A DNA stretch of 17,793 bases from Actinomycetota bacterium. Lineage in GTDB: Bacteria > Actinomycetota > Acidimicrobiia > Acidimicrobiales > UBA8592. The position numbers were made by a program, and so were the translations under genes. The stretch spans positions 1 to 17,793 of the forward strand of contig PAYW01000038.1 of the NCBI GenBank assembly GCA_002715425.1. The letters are read 5' to 3'. The notes under the pieces are model-generated. The model made no database searches and had not been told where the DNA came from. It worked only from the letters and a program-made list of their open reading frames with translations. This document shows positions 1 through 8,900 of the stretch, one piece after another. How positions within the stretch are numbered: position 1 is the stretch's first letter; every line of letters starts with the position of its first letter.

Positions 1-1485
1 CTACGGCATGCCGATGCGCTTGTGGACAAACCAGCATTTATTGAAGGAGCTTCTGGGAGGGTAGTCACTTTTGGCGAGCTGAAGAACCTAATCCATAGAT
101 TTGCAGGTGGTTTAGCTTCGCGTGGTTTTGGACCCGGCGATACGCTAGCTCTGGTCTCACCTAACCTTCCAGAGTACGCGGTCGCTTTTCACGGCACGGC
201 TGTTGCAGGTGGAACAGTGACTACGGTAAATCCAACGTATGGGGCTGAGGAAATTAGATTTCAATTAAATGATGCGAAAGCTTCAATTCTTGTCACCATT
301 GAAGCAGCAGTCCCAATGGCGCTCGAAGCCATAGAAGGCACGGACGTTACGGAGATTATCGTGATCGGCGAGCATGAGGATGCTACTCCCCTGAGTGAAG
401 TCGTTTCATCCGAACCCATAGATCAAGTACCTGTTGACCTCTCTTCACACGCCATGGTCCTGCCGTATTCATCTGGAACCACTGGATTGCCCAAAGGCGT
501 GATTCTAACGCACAGAAATCTCGTAGCGAATCTCTGCCAGTGTGATGGAGTTATCGAATATGACCAAGACGCTTCAGGGCTCGCTGTCCTTCCATTCTTT
601 CACATCTACGGCATGCAGGTTTTAATGAATGGGCTACTTGCAAATGGATGCACCGTCATCTCAATGCCACGTTTTGACCTTGTTGAAGCCCTGACCTTAA
701 TTCAGACCCATAAGATAACCCATTTCTTTGCCGTCCCTCCGATGATTCTGGCTCTCGCGAAACACCCCATCATTGACAACTTCGATCTCTCTTCCTTAGA
801 AATGGTCCTATCAGGTGCGGCGCCTTTAGGTTCTGAACTCGCTGAAGAAGCAGCAGCGCGGATCAGCTGTGAAGTGATCCAAGCGTACGGGATGACCGAA
901 CTCAGCCCCGCGACGCACATTACCCCAAGCGGACAGTACCGGCCCGGTTCTGTTGGTCTTACAGTTCCAAATGCTGAATGCAGGATCGTTGATCCAGAAA
1001 CCGGAGAGGATCAAGATATCGGAGGTGAAGGTGAACTTTGGATCCGTGGCCCTATGGTCATGGCTGGTTATTTGAATAACCCTGAAGCAACTGCTCTTAC
1101 TATTGATGATGATGGCTGGCTTCACACAGGTGACGTTGCCACAATCGATGAGCATAAGCACTTTTACATCGTCGATAGGGTAAAAGAACTCATTAAGTTC
1201 AAAGGGTTTCAGGTACCGCCTGCGGAACTTGAAGCTATTATCATCACCCACCCTGCTGTGGCTGATGTTGCAGTCATCGGCATCCCAGATGATGAGGCTG
1301 GCGAGCTACCTAAAGCGTTCGTTACGCTTAAACCTGACATGGAAGCAACGGATACTAACATCAAAGATTTTGTTGCCGATAAGGTAGCGACATACAAGCA
1401 GATTCAGATGGTCGAATTTATCGATGAAATCCCCAAATCGGCTAGCGGGAAAATCCTCCGAAGGTTCCTGCGAGATCGGTCGTGA
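1..1485 (+). CDS. 4-coumarate:CoA ligase-like acyl-CoA synthetase (5' end cut by window)
   Basis: Adenylate-forming enzyme that should activate a carboxylic acid with ATP and join it to CoA in the cytoplasm. The frame is open to base 1 and the seven codons before the GTG at 22 read as normal protein, so the true start lies upstream of the window. Counting from base 22, the phosphate-binding loop SSGTTGLPKGV is at residues 150-160, the acyl-pocket motif LPFFHIYG at 190-197, YGMTELSP at 289-296, GELWIRG at 337-343, the hinge region DGWLHTGD...DRVKELIKFKG at 364-395, and the C-terminal SASGKILRR at 473-481 with the presumed catalytic lysine K477. The HIY triad and the GELWIRG box resemble plant 4CL and bacterial relatives, but the acid (phenylpropanoid, fatty or steroid side chain) cannot be read from sequence. 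Its TGA overlaps the GTG start of the next gene, implying coupled expression of the two. Family very secure, substrate unknown. Confidence 0.93.
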   Translation, partial: LRHADALVDKPAFIEGASGRVVTFGELKNLIHRFAGGLASRGFGPGDTLALVSPNLPEYAVAFHGTAVAGGTVTTVNPTYGAEEIRFQLNDAKASILVTIEAAVPMALEAIEGTDVTEIIVIGEHEDATPLSEVVSSEPIDQVPVDLSSHAMVLPYSSGTTGLPKGVILTHRNLVANLCQCDGVIEYDQDASGLAVLPFFHIYGMQVLMNGLLANGCTVISMPRFDLVEALTLIQTHKITHFFAVPPMILALAKHPIIDNFDLSSLEMVLSGAAPLGSELAEEAAARISCEVIQAYGMTELSPATHITPSGQYRPGSVGLTVPNAECRIVDPETGEDQDIGGEGELWIRGPMVMAGYLNNPEATALTIDDDGWLHTGDVATIDEHKHFYIVDRVKELIKFKGFQVPPAELEAIIITHPAVADVAVIGIPDDEAGELPKAFVTLKPDMEATDTNIKDFVADKVATYKQIQMVEFIDEIPKSASGKILRRFLRDRS

Positions 1486-2354
1486 ATACGCAAGAGACTG
1501 TTGTGGTCACCGGAGCGAATTCAGGAATAGGACGCTCGACTGCTCTTCTCTTAGCTTCGAAAGGCTATAAGGTGTTCGCGACGATGCGGTCACTTTCGAG
1601 AGGAGAAAAACTTCGTGCTTTAGCTGATGAGCTTCAGCTTGAAGTCCTCCAAATCGAGCTTGACGTTGCAAGTGATGAGTCTGTGCAGGAAGGATTCAGG
1701 CAAATCTTTAAAGAAAGCGAAAGAATTGATGTTCTAATCAATAACGCTGGCATTGGTTCAAATGCCGCAGTAGAAGATATCAACATTGATAACGATAAGG
1801 AAGTTTTTGAAACAAACTTCTGGGGCGTCATTCGATGCACCCAAGCGGTGCTTCCTAATATGAGAGAAAACCAATCTGGACATATCGTCCAAATTTCATC
1901 TATCGCTGGTCGTGTGGGGCTTCCCGGTCAACCAGTCTATTCAGCTTCGAAATGGGCGTTGGAGGGTTTAAGCGAAAATCTGGCCCATGACCTTGCTGCA
2001 CATGGGGTGCGAGTTTCTATTATTGAACCAGGGGTCACAAGAACAGCGATTCTTGGAAAGAACAGTGACTTTCCCAATAACTCTGCGTACAAGGACACGT
2101 ATCAGCGAATGTTTGATATGTACGCTGCTGGCATTGCTGCAAATATTCGACCAGAAGCTGTAGCAGAGACCACTCTTGAATGCCTCTCCAGCTCGACGCA
2201 CCAACTCCGCTGGCCTGTAGCTTGGGGAGCTGATCAAATGACAAATGCCCGTTTTGATGGCACAGTCTCTGACGAGGAGTGGGTCATGCTTGGGAAGGTT
2301 GTTGGGAATTCTGATTCTTGGGTTGAGGAATTCACTAGGCTTTTTAACCTCTAG
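1482..2354 (+). CDS. Classical SDR-family NAD(P)-dependent oxidoreductase
   Basis: Single-domain Rossmann enzyme of 290 aa that should interconvert an alcohol and a ketone/aldehyde using NAD(P)H. The cofactor loop TGANSGIG is at residues 10-17, the structural NNAG motif at 87-90, and the catalytic tetrad is N112, S140, Y153 and K157 (YSASK at 153-157). The post-catalytic PG motif (IEPGVTRT) is at 181-188. Length is slightly over the usual 250 aa because of a C-terminal extension that may shape the substrate pocket. The start is a GTG whose last two bases form the first two of the upstream ligase's TGA (GTGA overlap); no strong ribosome binding site precedes it, so translation is probably coupled to the ligase. 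The arginine at 37 just after beta-2 would suit NADP, but this is only a hint. Substrate unknown; context suggests a step in acyl-CoA or aromatic-acid metabolism. Confidence 0.92.
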   Translation: MNTQETVVVTGANSGIGRSTALLLASKGYKVFATMRSLSRGEKLRALADELQLEVLQIELDVASDESVQEGFRQIFKESERIDVLINNAGIGSNAAVEDINIDNDKEVFETNFWGVIRCTQAVLPNMRENQSGHIVQISSIAGRVGLPGQPVYSASKWALEGLSENLAHDLAAHGVRVSIIEPGVTRTAILGKNSDFPNNSAYKDTYQRMFDMYAAGIAANIRPEAVAETTLECLSSSTHQLRWPVAWGADQMTNARFDGTVSDEEWVMLGKVVGNSDSWVEEFTRLFNL

Positions 2355-2362
2355 CCGAGGTT
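2346..2362. other. Short inverted repeat over the SDR stop codon
   Basis: AACCTC and GAGGTT are perfect 6-bp arms around a 5-base loop that includes the end of the SDR stop codon. No T-run follows on either strand, so this is at best a weak transcript-end or stabilising hairpin. Confidence 0.3.
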
Positions 2363-2399
2363 CTCAAAGACTCGCGCCTCCCCAACCACTCTCTATCGC

Positions 2400-2405
2400 T
2401 ATAAT
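2400..2405 (+). promoter_or_regulatory. Candidate -10 box (TATAAT) for the lipoprotein gene
   Basis: A perfect TATAAT lies 43 bases before the lipoprotein ATG, in the 94-bp gap after the SDR gene. I see no convincing -35 hexamer 16-18 bases upstream (the region is C-rich), so the call rests on the -10 alone. It would give a leader of about 37 bases holding the ribosome binding site. Confidence 0.45.
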
Positions 2406-2434
2406 TTAGTTAGGAAATTTCCACTGAATAGCGC

Positions 2435-2440
2435 GAGGAG
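2435..2440 (+). promoter_or_regulatory. Ribosome binding site of the lipoprotein gene
   Basis: GAGGAG sits 8 bases before the ATG at 2449, an ideal spacing. It fixes the lipoprotein start. Confidence 0.75.
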
Positions 2441-2448
2441 ATCTAACT

Positions 2449-3546
2449 ATGCATCGCCGATTAAACAAATTCCTAACTGCCATGATAGTAATGGCATTGG
2501 TAGTTGTAGGTATTAGTTGTGGGTCTGGTTCGAATTCAGACACCGAAGATGCATTACGTGCAGAATTAGCTGAGACGAAGGCACAACTAGATCAGGCACA
2601 GCAAGTTATAGCTACTCTTCAGTCTGGAGGCGATGAAGAACAGGTTCAAGATGAAGGGCCAGACGCAGAAGGAGAAGATCCGGACGCAGAAGAAGAGGAA
2701 GAAAGCACTGATGACCGAAGCGAAGGAGAACTTGAAAGCATACTTACCGGAACGTATACCTGGCTCGAACAAAGTGACGCCGTTCAGGAGCTTCAAGAAG
2801 CGTTAGGAGTGGAAGCTGATGGCTGGTATGGAAACGATACCAGAGACGCTCATCTCGCTGCGCTAGAAGAGCTTGAGCTCGCAATTGATACTGTTCCTGA
2901 AAAACCCTGCCCAGCCCAAACGAGTTTGAGTGAAGCGGTTGGATCCGCGACATCCACAAGTGAACCTATTTTGATAGACGTTGATGGTGATGGAACAATG
3001 GACGAAGCTACCGTTGTTACGATCGAAGATGGCGTGTATGTATCGGTAGCAACAAGTTTCAATGGGTCCACTGCGTGGATTGAAGCAATAGGTACAGCGA
3101 CAGCTTCAGAGGCAACCTATGTTCCTCAATTTGGTACTGATGTCAACGAAGATGGTTTTCACGAGCTGTGGGTAAAAACAATTCCTATCTCTGAACCGAC
3201 AGGGGAAGCTAGGACTCACTATGTATATGTCTTTATTGACTGTGCATTACAGGTAGTGACGAATGGCGGGGGTGCAGCTTACCGTTTACCAAGAGGAGAG
3301 CTCCAAGATACCGGTGGGCTCCTCTATATCGATTGTGTGACTTTGGAAGACGAGCCGATCATGGTCTACCACGAGGACTACCCGATCGGCGAACCCGAAG
3401 ATGGTGACTATGTCTGGGCTTTCGTCCCTACACCTCTCCGGCTTGTTGGTGCCACATTGGAAGTGGTTACTACAAACGAGATCAAACGAGATATAGCTCC
3501 TGCACCGAATCCTCTTCCGTCTGATAGCTGCCAGAAATGGTCGTAG
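2449..3546 (+). CDS. Secreted lipoprotein with coiled coil, acidic linker and peptidoglycan-binding-like segment
   Basis: A 365-aa envelope protein of unknown specific function. Residues 1-23 form a signal peptide (basic MHRRLNK, hydrophobic core) ending in VGISC; C24 is the likely lipidated cysteine, although Gly at -3 is not the commonest lipobox residue. Residues 31-58 are predicted coiled coil and 62-95 are almost all acidic, a flexible linker. Residues 110-140 (AVQELQEALG, DGWYGNDT, A-rich helix) match the pattern of the peptidoglycan_binding_1 repeat: ELQ..LG, DG.YG..T, then a helix. The C-terminal 200 residues hold two D-x-D/N-x-D-G type loops (DVDGDGTMDE at 177-186, DVNEDGFHEL at 231-240), like calcium loops of FG-GAP/VCBS or EF-hand-like repeats, and four cysteines (154, 265, 296, 361) that could pair outside the cell. 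Well-placed GAGGAG and a TATAAT box precede it; phyH-like follows at 18 bp. Role inferred only as cell-wall-attached. Confidence 0.85.
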   Translation: MHRRLNKFLTAMIVMALVVVGISCGSGSNSDTEDALRAELAETKAQLDQAQQVIATLQSGGDEEQVQDEGPDAEGEDPDAEEEEESTDDRSEGELESILTGTYTWLEQSDAVQELQEALGVEADGWYGNDTRDAHLAALEELELAIDTVPEKPCPAQTSLSEAVGSATSTSEPILIDVDGDGTMDEATVVTIEDGVYVSVATSFNGSTAWIEAIGTATASEATYVPQFGTDVNEDGFHELWVKTIPISEPTGEARTHYVYVFIDCALQVVTNGGGAAYRLPRGELQDTGGLLYIDCVTLEDEPIMVYHEDYPIGEPEDGDYVWAFVPTPLRLVGATLEVVTTNEIKRDIAPAPNPLPSDSCQKWS

Positions 3547-3564
3547 CTATCTTGAGGAAGAAGC

Positions 3565-4488
3565 ATGGTTTCACCTATTAAAGAGATAGTCAGCCCCGAG
3601 CAGAGCTCTTCTTTTCACCGAGATGGAGCTGTGCACCTTCAAGGCGTCTTGGACGATAAATGGTTAGAACTATTAGCAGAAGGGCTTGACGAATGTTTCG
3701 AGCTGCCAGATGGTATGTCAAGTGCTCTGGTATCACCGGAAAGTGAACTACGGATTGATCAATTTCCGGCTGCTAGGTCAAAGAAGCTGAAGAAATTTAT
3801 CTGTGAATCTCCAATCCCCTCTCTTGTAGGGTCGATCCTTAATGGCCCAATCCGGTTTTACATGGATCAGATGTTTTATAAGCCAGCTGGTATTCTCATG
3901 CCGACTCCGTGGCATCAAGATACAAGTTATTACAACGTGGAAGGCCATGATCTCGTTCGTGCTTGGATCTCGCCAGATATTGTTCCCCGTGAAGCGAGCC
4001 TTGAAATTGTAAAGGGCTCGCATCTTTGGAATATTACGTATCGCCCTCTTGCTGGACGGGATCCAGATCTTAGTGAGGAAGAATACGTAGCACAGATGTC
4101 AATGGCTAAAGAGTTCGGAATCTATGAGCGCCCTGGAGATGACTTCTCATACAACAGCGCAATTATGGATAAATCGCTTCCTGAAACTCCCAATATTGAA
4201 GCGTCAAGGGATTCTTTCGATATTCTCAATTGGCACTTTGAGCCGGGGGACGTGATCTTGTTCCATGGAAATGTTTTACATGCGGCTCAAGGAAATATCA
4301 ATCTCGCATATCCCCGAAGAAGCCACGCCATTATGTATGCAGGGCCAAATATCCGTTACATCAAGCGCCCGGGTCAAATCATTCCTGATCCAATAGATCT
4401 CTTGGAGCAGAACCCACAAACCGGCCAACTGCTTTCTGAATTTGATCAGATTTTCCCACTGCTTTGGCAACCCTCTTCGAATAAGTAG
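3565..4488 (+). CDS. Phytanoyl-CoA dioxygenase (PhyH) family Fe(II)/2-oxoglutarate oxygenase
   Basis: A 307-aa cupin-fold oxygenase that should hydroxylate a substrate using O2 and 2-oxoglutarate with a mononuclear iron. The metal triad is visible: H117 and D119 in WHQD (116-119), and the distal H239 in VLHA (237-240). R251 or R252 in YPRRSH is the likely 2-oxoglutarate carboxylate anchor. The segment SLEIVKGSHLW (145-155) is typical of the family, and total length is normal. The family covers phytanoyl-CoA 2-hydroxylase, ectoine hydroxylase and many natural-product enzymes, so the substrate is open; nearby acyl-CoA genes make a lipid or branched acid reasonable. GAGGAAG at 3554-3560 lies a few bases before the ATG, and the 18-bp gap after the lipoprotein suggests one transcript, although a functional link between the two proteins is not obvious. 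Confidence 0.9.
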   Translation: MVSPIKEIVSPEQSSSFHRDGAVHLQGVLDDKWLELLAEGLDECFELPDGMSSALVSPESELRIDQFPAARSKKLKKFICESPIPSLVGSILNGPIRFYMDQMFYKPAGILMPTPWHQDTSYYNVEGHDLVRAWISPDIVPREASLEIVKGSHLWNITYRPLAGRDPDLSEEEYVAQMSMAKEFGIYERPGDDFSYNSAIMDKSLPETPNIEASRDSFDILNWHFEPGDVILFHGNVLHAAQGNINLAYPRRSHAIMYAGPNIRYIKRPGQIIPDPIDLLEQNPQTGQLLSEFDQIFPLLWQPSSNK

Positions 4489-4586
4489 CGGTCTCAAGTA
4501 GCCACAGAATGCGCTCAACTTACTCAAGGAGTCCTGATTTTTCTTAGAGTTTCCATTTTGTCGCACCTGAATGCAACAATGGAGTA

Positions 4587-5789
4587 ATGGTAGTTTTTTT
4601 GTTTGTACTTGTGGGAATTCTTGCAGCTATTGTCGCGTTCATGCTGATGACGCAAATGCAAAAAAACAAAAGAGTTGATACAGAAATTAATTCAATAAGT
4701 AGCCTTGATCCTTCGGCTCTGGAGCTAATTAAGAGTGTTATCAATGCTGAAGTGACAACTGCAGCGCAGGCGGCGATGCAGCAGACCAATGAGGGAACCC
4801 AACAATTCTTTAAAGCCAACACTGAAACTCTGACCGAGCAAACAAAAAACCTTCTGAACCCAATGGAGACAGAGCTCACCAATCTGAAAGAAGTCATCGC
4901 CAAACTTCAGACCGCACATAACAGCACGTCAGGTCAGGTCAATAACCTTAATCAGCAGTTGACTGATTTGAATAGTTCGACAAGTCGTATGGTTGGAGCG
5001 TTACAGTCCCCTGTTTCTAGAGGTAAATGGGGCGAGAACTCGCTTCGGAACATTATCGAACTTGCTGGCATGTCTCCCTACGCTGACTTTGTAACGCAGA
5101 CTTCCGGACAAGTAGATGGCAAAGTTGGTATTCCAGATGTCGTGATTCGCCTTCCGAACGACTCTTCTCTAGCTATTGACGCTAAAGCCCCTGGATCTGC
5201 CTATGAGCAGATGGTGGGCTCGGATAGCCCTGATGAACAATCAAGACTTTTGCAGGCTCACATAGCCGCAATGAAACAGCACATCAAAACGTTGGCCGGA
5301 AAAGCTTACTGGAATCAATTTGAGCATTCTCCGGAGTTCGTTGTCATGTTCGTCCCGCTGGAGAGCATGCTCTCAGATGCCTTGCGGGCTGCACCAACGC
5401 TTCTTGAGGAAGCGATGAAAGACAAGATAATCTTGGCTTCTCCGATGAATCTGCTCGCTGTGCTTAAGGCCACATTTCATGGGTGGCAGGTATTCCATAT
5501 TCAGAAAGAAGCAAAGACAGTTGGAGATTTAGCGCAGACCCTTTACCGACGTATCGATACCATGCTTGGTCACGTAGCAAAGGCTGGCAGAGGTCTCGAA
5601 AGTGCTAATAAAGCCCACAACGAAATGATTGGGTCGATCGAAAAGATGGTTCTACCAACGATGCGGGAGTTGAATGAGCTGAACATTGTAAGTGAACCGC
5701 CTAAGGAACTTGAGATTACGCAGACACCGATCCGGCCTTTGAATGTTCCAGAGCTAAATGAATACGATGAAGACGTAAGCCAGGATTGA
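4587..5789 (+). CDS. rmuC: RmuC-family protein (DNA recombination-associated, predicted nuclease fold)
   Basis: RmuC proteins limit inversion at short inverted repeats and genome rearrangement; the biochemistry is poorly known. This 400-aa copy has one N-terminal membrane segment (residues 3-22), a coiled-coil region (about 55-135), then the conserved RmuC core: RGKWGE (145-150), IIELAGM (156-162), GIPDVVIRLP (181-190) and LAIDAKAP (195-202), which together form a PD-(D/E)XK-like set with E150, D184, D198 and K200. A further conserved patch, FVPLESML...AL, is at 255-266. The ATG at 4587 has a GGAG only 2 bases upstream, tighter than usual, so the exact start is uncertain, though the membrane segment needs a start near here. 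It converges on the addB-addA operon, another DNA-end-processing system; the pairing may be accidental. Confidence 0.92.
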   Translation: MVVFLFVLVGILAAIVAFMLMTQMQKNKRVDTEINSISSLDPSALELIKSVINAEVTTAAQAAMQQTNEGTQQFFKANTETLTEQTKNLLNPMETELTNLKEVIAKLQTAHNSTSGQVNNLNQQLTDLNSSTSRMVGALQSPVSRGKWGENSLRNIIELAGMSPYADFVTQTSGQVDGKVGIPDVVIRLPNDSSLAIDAKAPGSAYEQMVGSDSPDEQSRLLQAHIAAMKQHIKTLAGKAYWNQFEHSPEFVVMFVPLESMLSDALRAAPTLLEEAMKDKIILASPMNLLAVLKATFHGWQVFHIQKEAKTVGDLAQTLYRRIDTMLGHVAKAGRGLESANKAHNEMIGSIEKMVLPTMRELNELNIVSEPPKELEITQTPIRPLNVPELNEYDEDVSQD

Positions 5790-5821
5790 AGAATAGCGTC
5801 CTTATTTAGCTATTGCTTCAA
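5786..5821. other. Long bulged hairpin spanning the rmuC stop codon
   Basis: TTGAAG+AATAGC (5786-5797) pairs with GCTATT+G+CTTCAA (5809-5821): 12 base pairs with one bulged G and an 11-base loop. The stop codon of rmuC (5787-5789) lies in the left arm. There is no T-run after it, so it is more likely a 3'-end stabilising structure than a stand-alone terminator. Confidence 0.5.
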
Positions 5822-5856
5822 GGCGTGCAGGAACGTGCTTGTGCCACGTCTTTGTT

Positions 5857-5903
5857 GGGTCAGAAATTTCCTCGCTGTGTTCTGACACCCTTTATCCTTT
5901 CTT
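5857..5903 (+). terminator. Candidate intrinsic terminator for rmuC
   Basis: GGGTCAGAA (5857-5865) pairs with TTCTGACACCC (5880-5890, one bulged A) over a 14-base loop and is followed by the T-rich tract TTTATCCTTTCTT (5891-5903). It lies in the 146-bp convergent gap between rmuC and the 3' end of addA. The loop is long and the T-tract broken, so moderate to low confidence. I see nothing else in the gap. Confidence 0.4.
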
Positions 5904-5935
5904 AGGTGCTGCGATCCTGTTGGACAACTAAGTGT

Positions 5936-8900
5936 CTAAATAGAATCTACAGGAACATAGAGGTCAGAACCAAGGAACAGCAGTCCTGTTTGTATTTCGA
6001 CTTCGTCAATTTCGGTAATTGCATTGAGAACTTTTCGATAGGTAAGCAGCTGGGGAAGATATATTTTAGTTTTATCCGGAAGGGTTTCTGCTGTAACGGC
6101 GTCGGTTTTATAGTCAAGAAGTGTCACTCCGACATATTTTCCAGTGCTGTCTATCGCGACATTAACTCGGTCAATTACGCCATTCCACAGGGTTTCCCTA
6201 CCATCATCACCTTCGAGGCTGATACAGAAGCGTCGCTCTCTCCATGCCTCCCATTGAACTGGGTTTCCATGGATTGTGTTGGGCTGATTTCCTCTAGTTA
6301 GATACTTCACTACGTTCTCTTCTCGAAGCGATAGTCGGAATTCTTCTATGTATTGTCTTAGGGTCTCTTCGGTTACGTCAAACTTTCCGAGAGCCTGAAG
6401 CAGATCGTCATCGTCCAAGGCAAATTCTTCGAGCCAGTTAACCTCTTCGAAGAGGCGATGAAATATTTCTCCACGAAGGGCACCGCCGGTCGAAACGTTG
6501 AACATGTCGTCTATTCGAATTCCACGTGCTCCAAAGTGGTCACTCGGAGACCGACGGGGTAGGTGCCGGTAGTCGGACGTTCTAGGAAGTAGAGGGACTG
6601 ATGGGTCATGGATGACTATGTCTGCATCTTCATCAGTGGGACGCGCGAATAGACTGACCCATTCTGGATCGCTATCAGGGTGTTCCCAGATAATTCCATC
6701 ACCATCTGATGGAACTTCTGGAAAGGATTTACGAAGTAGTTGCTGGTAACTTTTCGCAGTCGACCCTGATTTGGGTATCACCTCAACAATCATTTCTAAG
6801 TGATACCGGGCGCGTGTCATCGCAACGTAGAGAACACAGAAGGCATCTTGTAGCTGGTGGACTAAATAATCTTGATGGAGTGCTTCGAGCGCTCCCCCAA
6901 TCAATGTGCGGTGGTCTTTTTTAGGAGATGTACTTACTCGCTGATAGAAACTTTCTGGATTCGGCCGTTCGGCGTATATTTGTGGCGGCTTGCCTTGCAG
7001 GAGTTCGCTAAGTTCAGGAACAAAAACCGCATCAAATTCTAATCCTTTAGCAGCGTGCACGGTCATAACGCGTATTCCTGCGGTATCGGGATTCTCGACC
7101 TTTCTATTTTCGATATACGTTACAAAGTCAGAAATTCGGCTACTGGTGTTTTCAACGTCATAGCTAAATGCAAGATCAATGAGCTGATTGAAACGACGGA
7201 GGTCCCAATCTCCATATGACTCATGGTCCTGTACCTTCGGAAGTAATGCAGCTATAAATTTCCCATATCCTTCTTCTAAAAGCCGGTTTCGTATAACTGC
7301 GGCTAATACTTCATTCTCTTCAGTGATGTCTTCAAATAGGTGCGTTGGCCATAACGGTGCGGTATTCGCAGCGTGCAATGCTGCTGTATCGCCAGGATGA
7401 TCAGCGAAACGAAGAATTGAGAGTAGTTGCAAGATGGCTAGCGAATCCGTGATGGTATTTCCGCCTTCGCCACTTGCTTTGAGACCTGATGCCTGTAATC
7501 GGTCAATGATGCTAGATATTGGTTTGTTCGTTCTTGTTAGAACCCCTATCGAGATACTGGCTGATTTTTCTGTTAGGGCAAGGAGACGTTCTACTAATTT
7601 TTCAAGAACAGGGTCAGATTCACCCCCGTTTTCATCTTTGCTTCTCGCTTCGACCAGATACGCTGCGCCTGGAGAACCTCGAAGATGATCGGCGCTTTCA
7701 TGTTCTGGATAGTTCATCGTCCATAGCTGAGCTCCTTCAATCCAATCCGGATCGCTACTTGAGAGTTCACTTATTGTCTCTATGAGATTTTCAAATACTG
7801 TGTTTGCCGTTTCAAGTATTACTGGTGAAGATCGATAACTGACGGAGAGAGTTTCGCTCTCCAGTTGTGGATAGATCTCTTTCATCGATTCAAGAAGGCG
7901 GGGCTCTCCTTGACGCCAAGTGTAGATCGACTGTTTAACATCGCCGACACAGTAGAAGGAGCCTCTTTCAGAAGTTGAGAGTATTTTTTCAGCAAAGGGC
8001 TGGAGCACTCTCCACTGTGTGGGATTCGTATCTTGAAATTCATCCAGTAACAGGTGCTCAATTCCTGTTCCAAGCCGATACGAAAAATCCAGTCCTGCTT
8101 TATTGCTTTCTTCATTAGTGAACGAGTTTTGTGCCAAGAGGAGCGGTAGATCACTAAACGTGTACTTGCTGTTTCGCTTTTTAAGCTCCTCTAGTTCTGT
8201 TTCGAGTTTTTCAAGAAGTAGTCGTATTGCACGATTTCTTTTCTGGATTTTCAAAGCGGTGGTATGGGCTGTGGCAGATCCAAGAACCTTTACTGCGAGG
8301 ACAAATGCTTCAGGGATTTCCTTACGGTTAAATTTCTCTGCGCCTTTAATAACTTTTTCTGCAGGTCCTATTGCAATTATTGTCTCCCAGTCTCCTGTCC
8401 GCCTAGCATCTGGGAGAAGCTCACGTACCTTATCGACTGCTTTTTCCCAGACTTGGTCAGGTGAGCCATCTTGGTTCTCCGGGATTTCGTTAAATTCTTC
8501 CAAAGTTGTTATCGCCTCTGCTAAAGCTTCAGAAGATGGAGGATGGGGAGGACTAATACAGTCCCATGCTTCAGGGTTACTTTCGAGAAAAACTGGGCGC
8601 ATTGTTTTGACTACTCGAAGGAACTGTTGATAAACCCCTTTGTCTCCTAGCTGGTTTAATCCCTCGATCATTTCTGTAACACGTTTGAGTCCTTCTTCCT
8701 GCATCATCAAAGTGAGAGCTTCGATAGTTTGCTCATCCTCTCCGGCTTCTTGGATAATCCCCCACTGGGTAGGAAGTCCAAGATCATGAGAGAAGAGATT
8801 TATAAGCCGATTGAAGAAAGCATCGATTGTACTAATTTGTATCTGATCAAGCCTCTGAACGAACTCTGCGAGCTTTCCCCGGCATTGTTGTTCGGTTAAA

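Noticed and set aside
1..616. CTACGGCATGC present at 1-11 and 606-616
   Set aside because: The copies are read in different frames (LRHA versus YGM), there is no flanking similarity, and a single 11-bp match in 17.8 kb with coding bias is not evidence of a repeat element.
826..1251. 141-codon antisense frame in the CoA ligase gene
   Set aside because: Covers the hinge and GELWIRG region of the ligase on the other strand; no ribosome site or domain.
4558..4579. Imperfect stem TTGTcGCA / TGCaACAA just before rmuC as a regulatory hairpin
   Set aside because: Only 7 paired bases with an internal mismatch; not distinguishable from chance.
4579..4589. Two-codon frame ATG GAG TAA overlapping the rmuC ATG (TAATG)
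   Set aside because: Too short to tell from chance; noted only because the GGAG inside it is the sole ribosome-site candidate for rmuC.
5906..6301. 131-codon open frame at the 3' end of addA, opposite strand
   Set aside because: Most of it overlaps the AddA nuclease domain, whose DYK and QxxxY motifs are clearly the real coding information; no recognisable product.
8103..8630. 175-codon open frame antisense to addA
   Set aside because: Serine-rich shadow of the AddA reading frame, where the opposite strand holds continuous helicase coding sequence.
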